The notes under the pieces: model-generated
The model's database searches: none
Told to the model about the DNA's origin: nothing
What the model saw: only the letters and a program-made list of their open reading frames with translations
Shown here: positions 10,714 to 20,204 of the stretch, one piece after another
How the letters are laid out: every line of letters starts with the position of its first letter
Position numbering within the stretch: the first letter of the stretch is position 1
DNA from: Hexactinellida sp. DTS-2022
Lineage: Eukaryota; Porifera; Hexactinellida
NCBI GenBank assembly: GCA_028753945.1
Contig: JAPNXP010000009.1
Location: 1,116,001 to 1,180,000, forward strand
DNA length: 64,000 nucleotides
Direction: 5' to 3'
Program-made: the position numbers and the translations under genes

Positions 10714-10890
10714 AAACCGTGCTCAAAATTATAATTTCTGATCGCATCATAGGTGGCTTGAGAAAGTAAGCAGTAAATTAAATAAGTGTACTAGAAAGTC
10801 ATGAACATATGAATTCTTCAAATGATTTGAGAAGGTGAAATATTGTAAAGAAAATAATCTGAAAACATGTACTGAATTTCCATATTTTCG

Positions 10891-11034
10891 TGCAACAATG
10901 TTGCAAGAAAATTAATTAAACATGTTCAATTTCCATGTAATTACCATTTCAATACACAATGCAACTAAGTTGCATGCAATGTTGTTGCATGGAAATTCAA
11001 AATTTAACATACACGATGCAACTTTGTTGCATCG
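10891..11034. promoter_or_regulatory. Cluster of TGCAAC-N3-GTTGCA palindromes
   Basis: Four palindromic sites lie within 145 bp upstream of the TMEM179-like gene: TGCAACAATGTTGCA at 10891-10905, ATGCAACTAAGTTGCAT at 10959-10975, a variant at 10974-10990 and a longer one at 11014-11034. The last ends about 76 bp before the start codon. Repeated dimer-like half-sites at constant spacing suggest protein binding sites, but a degenerate hairpin repeat is also possible. Confidence 0.45.
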
Positions 11035-11110
11035 TATATGTTGGGCTTTAGATACACCTGTGTACATTTTAACATACGTATAACACTATAACAGTGACAT
11101 TTACAGCATA

Positions 11111-11800
11111 ATGGTGGATACCGCGAGTCCTTCCATGGAGCAGGACTACGAGCGCATGCTGCTCTCGCACGAGAGGAAGAAGCTCCGGATACGACTCAGC
11201 CACACGCGGTGCGGCGACTCGATATTGCTGGCGTTCTTGTGTCTAGCTGCTCTCTTCTCTACCGTCTCTCTCGTCGCACAGACCATCTCATTCCAGCTGA
11301 CCCGACTGGTTACTAGCGACAACTTGACTTGCACTCTATTTATAGACTACAAGAACGGCAGCTACAGCTCCCGGTCCCCCGCATACTGCTACTCTGCCCT
11401 GGGCGTCTCTGCGTTTGTGCTGGCGGGGCTCCTGATACACGCGCTATTCCTAGCACTCAAGTGCTGCTTTAACCGCGCGTGGAGGTGTATGGAGTCACTA
11501 CACCCTGCATTGGGGCTTGTGCTATTGGGCTCCAGCCTCGGAGTCAGCATAATACTCTCGCTAGGCTTCCAGCACACCTGCGAGTCTCTCCTGAGAGAAG
11601 GCAAGGCCTGTGACGTAATAGCAGGCGTGGCGTATAGAGATCTGTTGCGACAGGCGCCTACCAGCCAGTGGCTAACTTCCTTCTTGCTGGTGTTCATAGA
11701 AACTATATTTCTAGTGAGAACAGCTGTCTACTGCGTGAGGTGCTTGCAGACTAACAGACTGGGGAAGGGTGGGAACTGCTGTAAGAAGATGAGAAGATGA
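11111..11800 (+). CDS. TMEM179-like four-pass membrane protein
   Basis: A single-exon 229-aa protein with four predicted membrane segments, at about residues 38-60, 95-118, 134-157 and 188-212. The layout of cysteines fits the TMEM179 family: a CTLF motif in the first extracellular loop, a C-Y-S start to the second helix, and two cysteines (HTC and KAC) in the second extracellular loop. The N-terminus is charged and cytosolic, and the C-terminus is basic (GNCCKKMRR). TMEM179 proteins have no established biochemical role. The family call rests on spacing and topology rather than strong identity, so another tetraspan family cannot be excluded. The start is the first ATG in the frame, just after the palindrome cluster. 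Confidence 0.55.
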   Translation: MVDTASPSMEQDYERMLLSHERKKLRIRLSHTRCGDSILLAFLCLAALFSTVSLVAQTISFQLTRLVTSDNLTCTLFIDYKNGSYSSRSPAYCYSALGVSAFVLAGLLIHALFLALKCCFNRAWRCMESLHPALGLVLLGSSLGVSIILSLGFQHTCESLLREGKACDVIAGVAYRDLLRQAPTSQWLTSFLLVFIETIFLVRTAVYCVRCLQTNRLGKGGNCCKKMRR

Positions 11801-12235
11801 GACTCTATTGTTCTTGAATTGCTGTAGATATTTAATTCAGTTATTAAAAGGGACACATGAGTAATTATTGTTGCATGTACTCACACAGAATAGCATACTT
11901 GTGTTGTTATTACATGGCCACAAGCCTAATCCCCAACTTGCACATAAATCCTGTCCCACATCTGTTGTAGTAGCGAGTACTTTGGTGGAGGAGATCTGCT
12001 GGCTCTCTCTTCATGCTTACTTGCTACAGCATCCGCGGTACAATGATGCATCAAATCATTTGCCTGTATTTATACGCCCGCGGAATATACCCTTTCTAAT
12101 ATGATATCTTTTCCTCGTGGTTCCCAACCGAGCGTCCTTGTATGTAGATGGTCTAAAAAAGCCCATACAAACTAAGCTAAAAATTTGTAGACCAAAAGCC
12201 CTGCCATTCTATGGGTAATACTAATTTATCTTATA

Positions 12236-12413
12236 CAGTCGAAATCGGGTTTTTTTGCCCCCCAAAATGCACGACAAAAGGAGGCAAAAAAACCCAATAA
12301 GCAAAAAAACCCGATGGAAAACACATTAAGATATCACATTTTTGCACGACAAAAGGAGGCAAAAAAACCCAATAAGCAAAAAAACCCGTGGCAAAAAAAC
12401 CCGATTTCGACTG
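12236..12413. mobile_element. Pogo-like MITE with TA target sites
   Basis: A 178-bp element with long inverted ends (CAGTCGAAATCGGGTTTTTT and its complement) flanked by TA at 12234-12235 and 12414-12415. The inside is built from repeats of the motif gcaaaaaaacccg. Terminal CAGTCG and TA duplication place it with Tigger/pogo-type elements, but the sequence differs from the 7-kb family. Confidence 0.85.
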
Positions 12414-12437
12414 TACCCCACCTCCACTTATATATTA

Positions 12438-12985
12438 AATCACAAGATTTTTTGTTTTTGTTTGTTCAGAATTGATTGAGGAACTGGTAAGAGCTACAAT
12501 TTGGCAGGGGATGGGGAATAGTGAATCTAGAAACAAGTTCTAATATCTAAGAAAAATATTCACATCTTCCCTCCCTAAAGGTGACAAAAATACTGTTATG
12601 TGGGTCACTAGCGGTCACCTAAATATTACCCATATGATTCCCCGTATTATAATCAACCTGTGTATAGGGCCTTTGAATTTTAAGTAATGCTCATGGGGTA
12701 AGTGTTACTTACAGCCCGTCCTTTTTATTACAAATGGCAAAAGCGTGATGCATGATGTAGGGAGGGGGTATACAATGTTTGTTAATTTTTCGTTACATAG
12801 TTACATCGTTACATATTTTTTCGTTACGTTTTTATAGGCGCCTAGATTCAGTTTAAGCTCAATCATGCATATAAATTACTCAATTTGCATTACATCTATT
12901 GGAGTATGACATGCAATTAAATACAAGCGAGGGCCGCAGGCCCGAGTGCAAGTTGTAAGAACGCGCGTAGCGCGGACGGCAGCTT
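12438..12985. repeat. Interspersed repeat, unexpanded copy
   Basis: This ~550-bp stretch runs from ttaaatcacaagattttt to the GC-rich end gagggccgcaggcccgag and gcgcgtagcgcg. It matches, in reverse orientation and with moderate divergence, a copy at 23.09-25.37 kb that carries two large minisatellites. Shared blocks include the fgaggaactgg-type block at 12477 (gattgaggaactggtaaga), the gggaagatgtgaatattt block on the minus strand and the cattacatctattggagta block. No reading frame is shared, so it is a non-coding mobile repeat of unknown class. Confidence 0.8.
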
Positions 12986-13130
12986 GTATGTAATAAAACC
13001 TGGTCTAGAATAGACGATCTACATATAAGTTATTTCTTCCCAATCCTGGGCTCCACAAGTTCTCAAAATTTGTGTTACGGTTAAAAAGATTTGGAATTGC
13101 TGTTACTCCGTGTGATTAGTTGCGGTAGGA

Positions 13131-14663
13131 ATGAACTTCGAACAGAAGCAGCTCGAGTGTATGGAGCAGCACTGCCGCACGCTGCAGGAGGAGCACGAGG
13201 GGGACCAGAAGGCGTGGGAGATGCGCGAGCATCAGCTGATTGCAGAGCGGGAGGCCTTCGAGCAGGAGAAGCACCTGTTGCAGAACACAGTGGCCGACCA
13301 GGCGGTGATGCTACGCGCGCTAGAGGACGATCTCTCCCGTCTGAAGAGCGCAGCGGAACGAGAGCACGCCGCCTACGTGCGTCGCACCGAGTCGGAGCAC
13401 GAGCGGCGGGTGGAGGCGCTTCGGGACAGCGAAAACGAAGTGAAGGAGGAGAACCGGCGGGTCGGACTGGAGCTGAGTCAGAGCGGGGAGAAGCTGGCCC
13501 TGCAGACGAGACAAATTGAGGAGCTGCGACAGGAGAACCGCGAGCTGATCGAGGGGGAGCGGTGGAGCGGGGGCGAGCTGAACCAGGCCCTGGAAGAGCT
13601 CGGGAAGGTCAAGGACCGCTGCATGCAGCTGGAGGGGAGCAGCCAGGAGCAGGGCGGCCGTCTGGAGCAGGCTCTGTTGGAGAGAGACATCCTGGAAGAG
13701 AGACTCCAGCTGCTCGAGACCGAGCAGAGCCAGCTGGTAGAGAGCAGAGAGGGCGTGCGACAGGCGCTAGCAGAGACACAGGCCAGTAAGGACGAGCTGT
13801 ACGCAGAGCTGTGCAACGTTAAAACGGAGCTGGACATGATGAACTTCAAGAAGAAAGGGAACTCGCTGTTCGCCGAGGTAGATGACCATCGCAAGAAGGT
13901 GGAGGTAGAGCTCCTGGGCCTGAGGGGGAGCTACAGGTCCCTGGAGGCTCTCTATAAGAACAGCCAGGTCATCGCCAGGAGACTCAAGTCGGAGTACACG
14001 CTGCTTCTCTGTCAGAGGAACAGCCTCAAAGCGGACGGAGCTTACATAACACGGCTGAAGCAGGACCTAGACAGGACTGGCAATGAGCTGTCTCTCTCCC
14101 GGTTAAACTGCTCGAACCTAGAGCGACAGCTGGGAAACACTCAGAATCTGGCGAAGGAGTTTAAGCAGTTTCAGCAGGCGTACTGCGGCAAGGACCAGGA
14201 TAGAGAGATGGCGCGGTTCTTCAACAGGCAGATCAAATACTGGGAGTCCTACTGCAAAGACCTGCTAACCAAACTGGAGGAGGACCGCAAGGAGTTCTGC
14301 GCCCTGAGACAGGACAACGGGGATCAGCGGACGAGCGTTCAGCGAGCTGAGAAGAGGGCCGAGCTATCGGAGAGGGAATGTACTCTGCTTAAACTCAAAC
14401 TTGAAGAGTGTTCGAGTGAGTCGAAGCACCACAGATCTGTCAGAGAGACGCCTGCCAAAATAACGAGGCCTGTCGTAAAGCAGACTGTCCCTCAGGCCCG
14501 TCTCTTCCAAAGCTCTCAGCAACTCGACGTTAGGATGGAACAAACAATCTGTGAGGGTAATATTATGCATACTGATGAGGCTATTCCAGCTGAGACCCCA
14601 CAGACCCCAGTGTTACAAGTTATTAAGACTAATATAAAGAAACTCTCTCAAGATAGGAAGTAG
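13131..14663 (+). CDS. SPDL1: Spindly-like coiled-coil dynein adaptor
   Basis: A single-exon 510-aa protein that is almost entirely coiled coil up to about residue 430, with a basic, low-complexity tail. Residues 243-250 read GNSLFAEV followed by DDHRKK, the Spindly motif that binds the pointed end of dynactin in Spindly orthologues. Spindly recruits dynein-dynactin to kinetochores through the RZZ complex and strips checkpoint proteins from attached kinetochores. The expected N-terminal CC1 box (an AAxxG dynein-binding motif) is not evident; it may be diverged or lie in an unseen exon. Spindly normally ends with a farnesylation motif; this protein ends LSQDRK, without one. The other Spindly-motif adaptor families are less likely because the GNSLFAE form is typical of Spindly itself. 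Confidence 0.7.
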   Translation: MNFEQKQLECMEQHCRTLQEEHEGDQKAWEMREHQLIAEREAFEQEKHLLQNTVADQAVMLRALEDDLSRLKSAAEREHAAYVRRTESEHERRVEALRDSENEVKEENRRVGLELSQSGEKLALQTRQIEELRQENRELIEGERWSGGELNQALEELGKVKDRCMQLEGSSQEQGGRLEQALLERDILEERLQLLETEQSQLVESREGVRQALAETQASKDELYAELCNVKTELDMMNFKKKGNSLFAEVDDHRKKVEVELLGLRGSYRSLEALYKNSQVIARRLKSEYTLLLCQRNSLKADGAYITRLKQDLDRTGNELSLSRLNCSNLERQLGNTQNLAKEFKQFQQAYCGKDQDREMARFFNRQIKYWESYCKDLLTKLEEDRKEFCALRQDNGDQRTSVQRAEKRAELSERECTLLKLKLEECSSESKHHRSVRETPAKITRPVVKQTVPQARLFQSSQQLDVRMEQTICEGNIMHTDEAIPAETPQTPVLQVIKTNIKKLSQDRK

Positions 14664-14997
14664 TAATGCCCATCTCATTCACAACCCGGTCACATAGGAA
14701 TGGAAATTCTCATAGGTTATTCTCTGTTGTTTGTATTTTGGAGATTATTGTTTGTTTTGACTCACGAGTCACTACCTACATAACGACACTACAAACTTTG
14801 CCAGGCCCGAATAACGGTATAGTGATTGCGCTTGTTATAAATATTGGATCTAGGGATGTAATTTGATATAATGGAGCTCTGCTGACATCACAATGAGAAA
14901 TTAAAAATATATTTTTATTCATTAAGTATTAAAAAGTGAAAAAATATTTTAGGGGGGAAATAAAATTGTAATAAGTATTGCGGTAGTTGCATACAAG

Positions 14998-15999
14998 TTA
15001 TTTGTTCTGAACAGCTGGACTTGGTAGAGTATTTTTGTTGGTCGGGAGCTCACTTCCTCGTCTGACACTTCTCCAGCTCCTCAGAAACACAAGTATTAGC
15101 CTCAAACCGAATTGTATTACTGCAATCGCCAGCAACATCGAGGCTAACACTAGGTTGATCCCCCCAGTGGCACTAACTCTCGTTAGTATAGCTGACGTCG
15201 TAAGCATAACGACAGGGTATACAGAGAGTGTGTAGCGACAATAAGGTTCTATCAGGAAGTTCTCAATTGTGAACCAAACCAGCATTTCTATGAGTATGAT
15301 TACGAGCCCAAGGGTGCTCGATTCACTGAGTGTGAGTCCTCCTCTCGGCACAGCTGTTGAGCTGCTGAAGCTGTTTACGTAGGAGAGGGAGAGGGAGAGG
15401 TTCAGTGGCCATATCAGAGACAGCCAGGTAGCGTAGGTAGCGATTACATTGTGAATAACAATCCTTGTACCCCATAGCAGAATCTTGTTTGAAGCTTCCA
15501 GAGTAGCCAATTGATCGTACAAATCTTTATAGGCGAAGGCCAGGGCGCCGTATAGGGAGTACGTCATCAGAAGTGCGAATGCTAACATCAGCCAAACCTG
15601 CTCATAACTTGTGCTAATCACCCAAAAAATATTTGCGATATAATTCACGTTGAATAGGAATAAGAACCCGATTGATATAAGTGTCTGCTTTCTGAAAAGG
15701 ACGTTGAATCTCACGGGGAGACAGGAAGACAAACAGATTATAATTATCGATATTCCCATCAAGACGTATGAGAGACGCCACATAGTCGCGTGTCCCCACA
15801 CACTGGCATTAGCCTCTACGTGGTACTTGGTGGAGAGGGATGGGAGTCGGTCGAACAGACTGACATTTGGCTTCTCCCGAAATATAGCGAATAAGCTTGG
15901 GGCGGCATAATCAAAGGTGATTGAAACTGCGAATGTCAGACACAGGAGAACAAGCAGAGCTATCTGAACAGAGATGTAAATATGCCTTTTTTTGCCCAT
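14998..15999 (-). CDS. Uncharacterised seven-pass membrane protein
   Basis: A 333-aa protein counted from the ATG at 15999 (an upstream in-frame extension has no ATG). It has about seven to eight hydrophobic segments. Notable motifs are FNVNYIANIFW in an early helix, YATWLSLIWPLNLSLSL in the middle, and W-F-T-I-E-N-F with E-P-Y-C-R-Y before the late helices. These resemble an uncharacterised membrane family common in non-vertebrate animals in which N-x-x-W and Y-x-T-W helices recur. I do not recognise a function. It is convergent with the Spindly-like gene. The tail is hydrophilic, with basic SWRSVRRGSE. It is not a canonical GPCR: no DRY or NPxxY motif is visible. Confidence 0.7.
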   Translation of the reverse strand: MGKKRHIYISVQIALLVLLCLTFAVSITFDYAAPSLFAIFREKPNVSLFDRLPSLSTKYHVEANASVWGHATMWRLSYVLMGISIIIICLSSCLPVRFNVLFRKQTLISIGFLFLFNVNYIANIFWVISTSYEQVWLMLAFALLMTYSLYGALAFAYKDLYDQLATLEASNKILLWGTRIVIHNVIATYATWLSLIWPLNLSLSLSYVNSFSSSTAVPRGGLTLSESSTLGLVIILIEMLVWFTIENFLIEPYCRYTLSVYPVVMLTTSAILTRVSATGGINLVLASMLLAIAVIQFGLRLILVFLRSWRSVRRGSELPTNKNTLPSPAVQNK

Positions 16000-16039
16000 C
16001 AAAATAACGCTACAATGATACACTTGTTTGCGAATCAAA

Positions 16040-16522
16040 TCTTTTATACACTTTCGCGGTCATATTTTGATACTGTCATTCCAAATGCATTAATCAGTGT
16101 TTGAAGGTATGATAAAATAAGATCAAAGTTGTTTACCTCTTGAATATAAAACGAATGTTTTGTAATCTGTTTAATGTGAGGATGAATCATTATTTATTTA
16201 TTTATTGCTCAGTTTCACATTTGAATAATGCTCTCCAGTTCCAATCTTAGCCAACAATTCTTCCAATAATAAAAGGGATGGAGTTTGCTTACACTTCCAA
16301 AAGTTTAGAATTTGTAACAAGAAAAACAATTTGTCATGCTTTGTTGTTTCTTACTGACAAAAACGTACATTTTGTTACAAACAATCACCAGTAGTTGTTC
16401 ATACTACCTCATTCTGCATGACATTCTATAATAGATTTAATCAACTTATCAAAAGACTACATATTATTCTAATTATCCATTTATTGCCATAAATTGTATC
16501 AACTTGATCCTAAATGTCGGAA
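16040..16522. other. AT-rich spacer, nothing recognised
   Basis: Upstream of the 7-TM gene and downstream of REC114. It contains a TATT microsatellite near 16191-16206 and no credible reading frame or repeat family. Confidence 0.6.
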
Positions 16523-17293
16523 CTATTTCGAGTTCTGCGGCTGCTCGCTACCCATCGGGCCGATAAGTACGTCCAGTTCCTCCTGCACCGCTTTCACGAA
16601 TCCCGGGAAACTAGGGTCTGTGAGACAGGCCTGTATGAAGTATCTGATGAGCTCAGTTGGGTAGTTCGTGCCTGCGAATATGCTTGGCAGTTCAGAGTCT
16701 GGATTGACTAGGATCTCTGCTAGGTCGCTGAGAGGGTGTGAGCCTTCGATTGGGGTGGCAGCGGGAGTGGCAGAGGTGGCGACGGTTGGAATAGGAGCGA
16801 AATCTTGTTGTGGCTTATACTGATACCCCTGGGATGCAGTGAAGCCTGTGTCGATCAGTTTATCCATTTGGGAGCTGAATGTTTCGGATAGAATTTGTTG
16901 GGTGCTGGATTCGCTTTCCGCTTCAAAGTTTTTCCATGGAAAGTGCTTCACGAGAGCTGCGTGGCACTCCGAACAAGCGCGGTATCCACTCTTGCCAGCT
17001 GAGCTCTGGAGTCTGACGCGGAACCGCCTGCAGCCTTCCCCCATCTTGTACACGATCAGCAAGCTGTCTCCCTTGCGGACCCCCCGCACGTGGGTGTGTG
17101 CGTCTAGCAGCGAGAAGCTCTCCAGGACGTTAGCACTCCCGGACAGCATGAAGTGGTTAGGGAGAACTGCTAGCTTGATCGTTTTCTCCATTCCTTCGTA
17201 GCTCTTCCACTCGCCCTTCGCTTGACTCCCCCCTGATACCGTGTCGATATACCTCGCATACTTCGTTACATCCCAAATTTGACTGACACACAT
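16523..17293 (-). CDS. REC114: REC114, meiotic double-strand break factor
   Basis: A single-exon 256-aa protein. The N-terminal 125 residues match the PH-like fold of REC114: W-D-V-T-K-Y-A-R-Y near the start, LAVLPNHFMLSGSANVLESF and SLLDAHTHVRGVRKGDSLL in the middle, then RRFRVRLQSS and the C-x-x-C segment RACSECHAAL. A Ser/Thr/Pro-rich linker (about 155-190) follows, and a predicted C-terminal helical segment (about 210-250) corresponds to the part that in other species binds MEI4 and forms the trimer. REC114 with MEI4 and IHO1/Mer2 activates SPO11-TOPOVIBL to start meiotic recombination, so expression should be germ-line biased. It is head-to-head with NUP62, 321 bp apart. Confidence 0.88.
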   Translation of the reverse strand: MCVSQIWDVTKYARYIDTVSGGSQAKGEWKSYEGMEKTIKLAVLPNHFMLSGSANVLESFSLLDAHTHVRGVRKGDSLLIVYKMGEGCRRFRVRLQSSAGKSGYRACSECHAALVKHFPWKNFEAESESSTQQILSETFSSQMDKLIDTGFTASQGYQYKPQQDFAPIPTVATSATPAATPIEGSHPLSDLAEILVNPDSELPSIFAGTNYPTELIRYFIQACLTDPSFPGFVKAVQEELDVLIGPMGSEQPQNSK

Positions 17294-17614
17294 TTTGACT
17301 TTAGAATTTTATTTTTGCACCTTTCTATCTTTATATTATAATTTGCTGCTAGCACACTAGTTGTCTGAATCAACCTCACCTGCTCTCATATCGCTTATCC
17401 CTATACGAATTCTAAAATTAGTTATGTAGCAGTTGAGAAAATTTCTGGTTTGTTAGCCAAATAAGTCCAATTTACAAACGAAGTTCCGACCGGAGTTTAG
17501 TTCGTTTCAAATGTGTCCGGTTTTCGTGAGTTCTCGGTGAATTAATCCCCCAAACCTGTTTACCTAACCGGTTTCAATTCCACTATTCCCACTTTGTAAA
17601 TAATGCTAGATTGA
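17294..17614. promoter_or_regulatory. Divergent intergenic region REC114/NUP62
   Basis: Only 321 bp separate the start codons of a meiotic gene and a constitutive nucleoporin gene on opposite strands. It must contain both promoters. I see no obvious TATA box in a fixed place. Confidence 0.5.
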
Positions 17615-20056
17615 ATGGGGCCTTCAGGTGGTGGAGTTTTCAATTTTTCTGGCGCCACCCAACTAAACCAGCAAGATAAGAAGCCATTCAACTTCAATGT
17701 GGGCGCGGGCGGGGGTGCCGCTACTGGGACTGGGTTTCCTACTAATCCGACATTTGGTGCCGTCCCTGGTCAGTCGCAGCCTCTCGCGAGCGGCCAGCCA
17801 GCTGCGGGAGCCACCAGCTCTCCCTTCGCAGGTGGCATGCAAACCTCCCTCGGACAGACCCAATCAGCTGCTCAAGCTCCTCAGAGCATATTCGGACTTT
17901 CCAAACCAGTTATTGCTCCTCCCCAGGCAGGAGGCTCAATGAATTTATTCGCGGCAGCCGGTGGCACGCCGGGTGGGCAGAGCGGAGGGACACCTAGTCT
18001 CTTTCAGAACACACCCACTCAGCCGACCGGCGGCCTGCTCCAGGCCTCTCCGGGACAAACTGGACAGCGGAGCATTTTTGGTCAACCGACAAGTTCCACA
18101 TTCTCTCCTCAAACTGGGGCCAGTACCCAGAAACCAACTACGGGTACAAACTTGTTCTCCACAGGGGCAGGCGCGAATCCCACGCCGCCCTCTCTCTTCA
18201 ATCTGCCGCAGAACCAGAACCCCATGGGACAGGCCCAGCCCCAGGCCCCGCTCGGCAGCATGTCTGCTACCCCCTCCATGCAGACTGGAGCCGGGAGTCC
18301 GTTCTCAGGCGGCGCCCAATCTCAGACCGCCGGCATGCCACTGTTTAACACCAGCTCCACATTCAAAACTACAGGCGTACTGGGTACCGGTACTCAAGCC
18401 CAAGCAGCCGGTCCTACATTATTTGCCGGTACCCAAGCTCAGGGGACTGGTATTCAACCTCAGGGGACTAATCATCCATTCCAAGGGGCAGGTCTAATGC
18501 TAGGTACCAGTATTCAAGCCCAAGGAACCGGTATTCAAGCCCAAGGGACCGGTCTAATGCAAGGGGCCGGTCTAATGCAAGGGACCGGTCTAATGCAAGG
18601 GACCGGTATAATGCAAGGGACCGGTCTAATGCAAGGGGCCGGTATAATGCAAGGTACCAGTACACAAGCCCAAGGGACCGGTTTAATGCAAGGGGCCGGT
18701 ATTCAAGCCCAAGGGACCGGTATTCCATTCCAAGGGGCAGGTCTAATGCAAGGTACCGGTATTCAACCCAAAGGGACCGGTATACAAGGCCAAGGTACCG
18801 GATTAAACCCACTAGGTACCGGTATTCAAGCCCAAGGTACCGGTATTCAAGCCCAAGGTACCGGTCTAACGCTAGGCACTGGAACTCAACTACAAAGCAC
18901 TGCTGCGGCATCAACAAATCAGCAAATTGGAGCTCAGCCCGTTGCTGGAATGCAAATTCCACAAATATTCTCTACGCCTCAAAATCAACCAGGAACGACT
19001 TCAGCTCATCCTCAAATTACGCCTCAAAAGCTGACTCCACAGTCAGCTCTAGCCCAGGGCCAGTCGCCACTGCCACAAACATTGCATATGTCTCACTTGC
19101 TGCAAACCCCAGGCACTCAGATGCCTAGCATGATAAGACCGACGCAGACGACCCCCTCTAACGTGACTCTCTCGGCCTCGCCTGCTGTTAGCCAGTTCCA
19201 GTCCGCCCAGCCCGCCCTCTTCCAGATGCCCACCTCCCAGACCCCTTCTAGTGTTCCTCTGGCCCCACCCAGTGTTCCTCTGGTCCCACCCACCACGGCC
19301 GCTACGCTACTCGCCCCTCCCATCGCGCAGCTGCCGCTCACAAGCATTGCTGTTCCCAGACTCCCCCAGGGCGCCGCGCCTGTCCTCGCGAGCACTACGG
19401 CCGCCAGCGCCGTCCCCCTGGTCTCTCTCTCCGGCCCCAGCGTCTCTCTTACGCCCGCCAAGAAGTACACGTACCGACAGCTGGAGGACGTGATCAACAG
19501 CTGGGTGATGGAGCTGGACGATCAACAGAAGGTGTTCCTCACGCAGGCCAAGCAGGTGAACGCGTGGGACCTGGCGCTGCTGGAGAACGAGGACAGCATA
19601 ATCGCGCTGCACGACGAGGTGGAGAGAGCAAGGACCGACCAAGACCGACTCGACCACGACCTGAACTCAATTCTGAACCAGCAGGCGGAGCTGGAGGAGA
19701 TGCTCGCGCCCCTGGAGACCTACATCGGCACTCAGCCCATGCACGCCTCCACGCAGCACGCGGACCAGGAGCGGAACAAGACGTACAGCATGGCCGAGCG
19801 GATAGACGGCAGCATGAAGGACATGCTGCAGAACCTGAGAGAGGTGCTGGAGAGAATCAACTCTGTGAACGCTGCCAACTCGGATCGCAGCAACCCCATC
19901 AGTCAGATAACCGGGATACTGAATGCACACATGGACTCGCTCCTATTTATAGACGAGAGCTCCAACTCCCTGCAGCAGAAGCTGGAAGAGCTCTCCCGGA
20001 AACTGGACAGCAGGAAGCAGGACCAGGAGGCTAAGCTAAAAACCGCTTTCAATTGA
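17615..20056 (+). CDS. NUP62: Nucleoporin NUP62 with an expanded GTG-type repeat
   Basis: A single-exon 813-aa protein. The C-terminal ~200 residues (from about 616) are the NUP62/Nsp1 coiled coil: YTYRQLEDVINSWVMELDDQ, then QAKQVNAWDLALLEN and LNQQAELEEMLAPLE. This part assembles with NUP54 and NUP58 in the central channel of the nuclear pore. The N-terminal ~610 residues are uncharged and rich in G, T, Q, S, P and A, as expected of the FG domain, but FG dipeptides are few (for example TFGAVP, IFGLSK, IFGQPT); LF pairs such as SLFQN and PLFNT are commoner. Residues about 255-425 are a tandem repeat of GTGIQAQ and GTGLMQ types with almost no phenylalanine. Vertebrate NUP62 is about 520 aa, so this copy is much longer because of the repeat. 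Confidence 0.93.
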   Translation: MGPSGGGVFNFSGATQLNQQDKKPFNFNVGAGGGAATGTGFPTNPTFGAVPGQSQPLASGQPAAGATSSPFAGGMQTSLGQTQSAAQAPQSIFGLSKPVIAPPQAGGSMNLFAAAGGTPGGQSGGTPSLFQNTPTQPTGGLLQASPGQTGQRSIFGQPTSSTFSPQTGASTQKPTTGTNLFSTGAGANPTPPSLFNLPQNQNPMGQAQPQAPLGSMSATPSMQTGAGSPFSGGAQSQTAGMPLFNTSSTFKTTGVLGTGTQAQAAGPTLFAGTQAQGTGIQPQGTNHPFQGAGLMLGTSIQAQGTGIQAQGTGLMQGAGLMQGTGLMQGTGIMQGTGLMQGAGIMQGTSTQAQGTGLMQGAGIQAQGTGIPFQGAGLMQGTGIQPKGTGIQGQGTGLNPLGTGIQAQGTGIQAQGTGLTLGTGTQLQSTAAASTNQQIGAQPVAGMQIPQIFSTPQNQPGTTSAHPQITPQKLTPQSALAQGQSPLPQTLHMSHLLQTPGTQMPSMIRPTQTTPSNVTLSASPAVSQFQSAQPALFQMPTSQTPSSVPLAPPSVPLVPPTTAATLLAPPIAQLPLTSIAVPRLPQGAAPVLASTTAASAVPLVSLSGPSVSLTPAKKYTYRQLEDVINSWVMELDDQQKVFLTQAKQVNAWDLALLENEDSIIALHDEVERARTDQDRLDHDLNSILNQQAELEEMLAPLETYIGTQPMHASTQHADQERNKTYSMAERIDGSMKDMLQNLREVLERINSVNAANSDRSNPISQITGILNAHMDSLLFIDESSNSLQQKLEELSRKLDSRKQDQEAKLKTAFN
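18376..18890 (+). repeat. Coding minisatellite in NUP62
   Basis: Units of 18 and 21 bp such as ggtaccggtattcaagccca and atgcaagggaccggtcta encode six- and seven-residue repeats (GTGLMQ, GAGIMQ, GTGIQAQ). All copies keep the frame. Copies differ by few bases, indicating recent expansion. Confidence 0.9.
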
Positions 20057-20204
20057 ATTAGCATTATTTCATACTGAATATTAGTTTTGTTAGTTTAGTT
20101 AATATGTCTGATGTTATATGCTAATGAAATAATTCATTTCTAATTTTGGTAGTATTAGTAAGTTATTCGTTGCTCACATACTCTGTTATTTAGTGTCGCA
20201 TGTA

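Noticed and set aside
13478-13894. Ser-rich 138-aa frame on the minus strand
   Set aside because: Antisense shadow of the Spindly-like coiled coil; GC-rich coding DNA leaves other frames open.
18468-18962. 164-aa Tyr/Leu repeat frame on the minus strand
   Set aside because: Antisense translation of the NUP62 coding minisatellite.
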